Assembly: GCA_964020085.1 (NCBI GenBank)
Contig: OZ026596.1
Coordinates: 45,994,311 to 46,058,310 of the forward strand
Reading direction: 5' to 3'
Length of the DNA stretch: 64,000 nucleotides
Source: Micromussa lordhowensis
Taxonomy: Eukaryota > Cnidaria > Anthozoa > Scleractinia > Lobophylliidae
Positions within the stretch are counted from its first letter, which is position 1, and every line of letters starts with the position of its first letter. Both the position numbers and the translations under genes were made by a program. Under the pieces are notes generated by a model. It searched no databases and was not told where the DNA came from. It saw only the letters and a list, made by a program, of their open reading frames with translations. Below, one piece after another: positions 63,785-64,000 of the stretch.

Positions 63785-64000
63785 ACTCCTAAACCAAGTT
63801 TTTGTTTTGTATTAATAGTGTTTCTAGCCAGCCAATGACCCCACTGTCTCTCATTCCAGGGAATTGCATCTAAAGCTTGGACCATTTTCTTGTCAGCCAC
63901 ATTTTTACATGATTTTACATTTACTCCCTTATCAGCACATACTGAGTAATCAACATCGTGTTGCATGGCTATAGCATCTGTCTTACCTGTTGGCTGATCA
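63785..64000 (-). CDS. PLA2-like domain, N-terminal to integrase, partial
   Basis: On the minus strand from the window edge: AMQHDVDYSVCADKGVN, then KNVADKKMVQALDAIPWNER and QWGHWLARNTINTKQKLG. The HDVDY motif has the His-Asp pair of parvovirus-type phospholipase A2 domains, known in a group of Polinton-derived proteins directly before the integrase. In viruses such domains help to cross membranes; a role here is unknown. The frame ends in the T run near 63784, and the N-terminus is outside the window. Confidence 0.75.

Larger units (their letters stand above)
56905..64000 (-). mobile_element. Polinton-type virus-like element, partial
   Basis: Six to seven densely packed minus-strand ORFs with gaps of 5-31 bases, AT-rich unlike the left flank, with no introns seen. 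Genes: PLA2-like domain, integrase, two C2H2 proteins, protein-primed PolB, acidic ORF, VLTF3-like factor. The left end has repeats of a possible terminal repeat (56905-57110); the right end is outside the window. PolB plus retroviral-type integrase defines Polinton/Maverick elements; VLTF3 links it to nucleocytoplasmic large DNA viruses. Confidence 0.85.

Overview
This looks like nuclear DNA of an animal, most probably an anthozoan cnidarian and perhaps a stony coral. The signs are intron-containing exons for secreted CUB, Ig, NIDO, AMOP and VWD modules, Penelope-like elements with GIY-YIG domains, BEL/Pao, CR1-like and Crypton-like retro- and DNA elements, RecQ-like helicases, DUF6589 genes, and many palindromic MITEs and tRNA-like repeats. 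The taxon is inferred from these families; no marker gene was compared. Nothing bacterial is visible. One 200-base assembly gap lies at 20501-20700.

Left part (1-20 kb). A rearranged BEL/Pao retrotransposon fills 1-4524; its 3' pol part is inverted and sits head-to-head with gag, and a perfect hairpin element interrupts the RT. A decayed Crypton-like tyrosine recombinase follows (5.1-6.2 kb, minus). From 17.26 kb down to 6.4 kb the minus strand carries a host gene with a signal-peptide exon, then CUB (two exons), Ig (one exon) and CUB (two exons). All splice phases agree, and the last seen donor points to exons not found further left. Its introns hold MITEs, CR1-like fragments and a tRNA-like repeat.

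Middle (17-37 kb). Three Penelope-like elements are present: a GIY-YIG fragment at 17.5-18.0 kb, an RT-GIY-YIG copy running into the gap at 19.2-20.5 kb, and a copy at 24.7-27.8 kb broken by two MITEs. A second minus-strand host gene (36.9 to 28.6 kb) starts with a signal peptide and encodes NIDO, a linker domain, AMOP and the start of VWD, which resembles mucin-like and SUSD2-like surface proteins. Some exons were not found and some junction phases do not close.

The most striking block is 39127-49609: a 10.5-kb unit with 75-bp terminal inverted repeats (one mismatch) and a perfect 9-bp target duplication. It carries a ZAD-like zinc-finger exon, a large DUF6589 gene, part of a MULE-type transposase in the opposite sense, and a complete two-exon RecQ-like helicase. 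It is inserted in the left terminal repeat of another element, whose intact right repeat preserves the unoccupied target site.

Right part (50-64 kb). A tandem duplication carries two copies of a transmembrane-plus-tail terminal exon (52.5 and 53.7 kb), followed by a 5'-truncated CR1-like LINE (54.1-56.9 kb). From about 56.9 kb to the right edge lies a compact, AT-rich, virus-like Polinton-type element, all on the minus strand: a PLA2-like domain, an integrase with chromodomain, two C2H2 small proteins, protein-primed family B DNA polymerase, a small acidic ORF and a VLTF3-like late transcription factor. Capsid genes, if present, would lie beyond the window.
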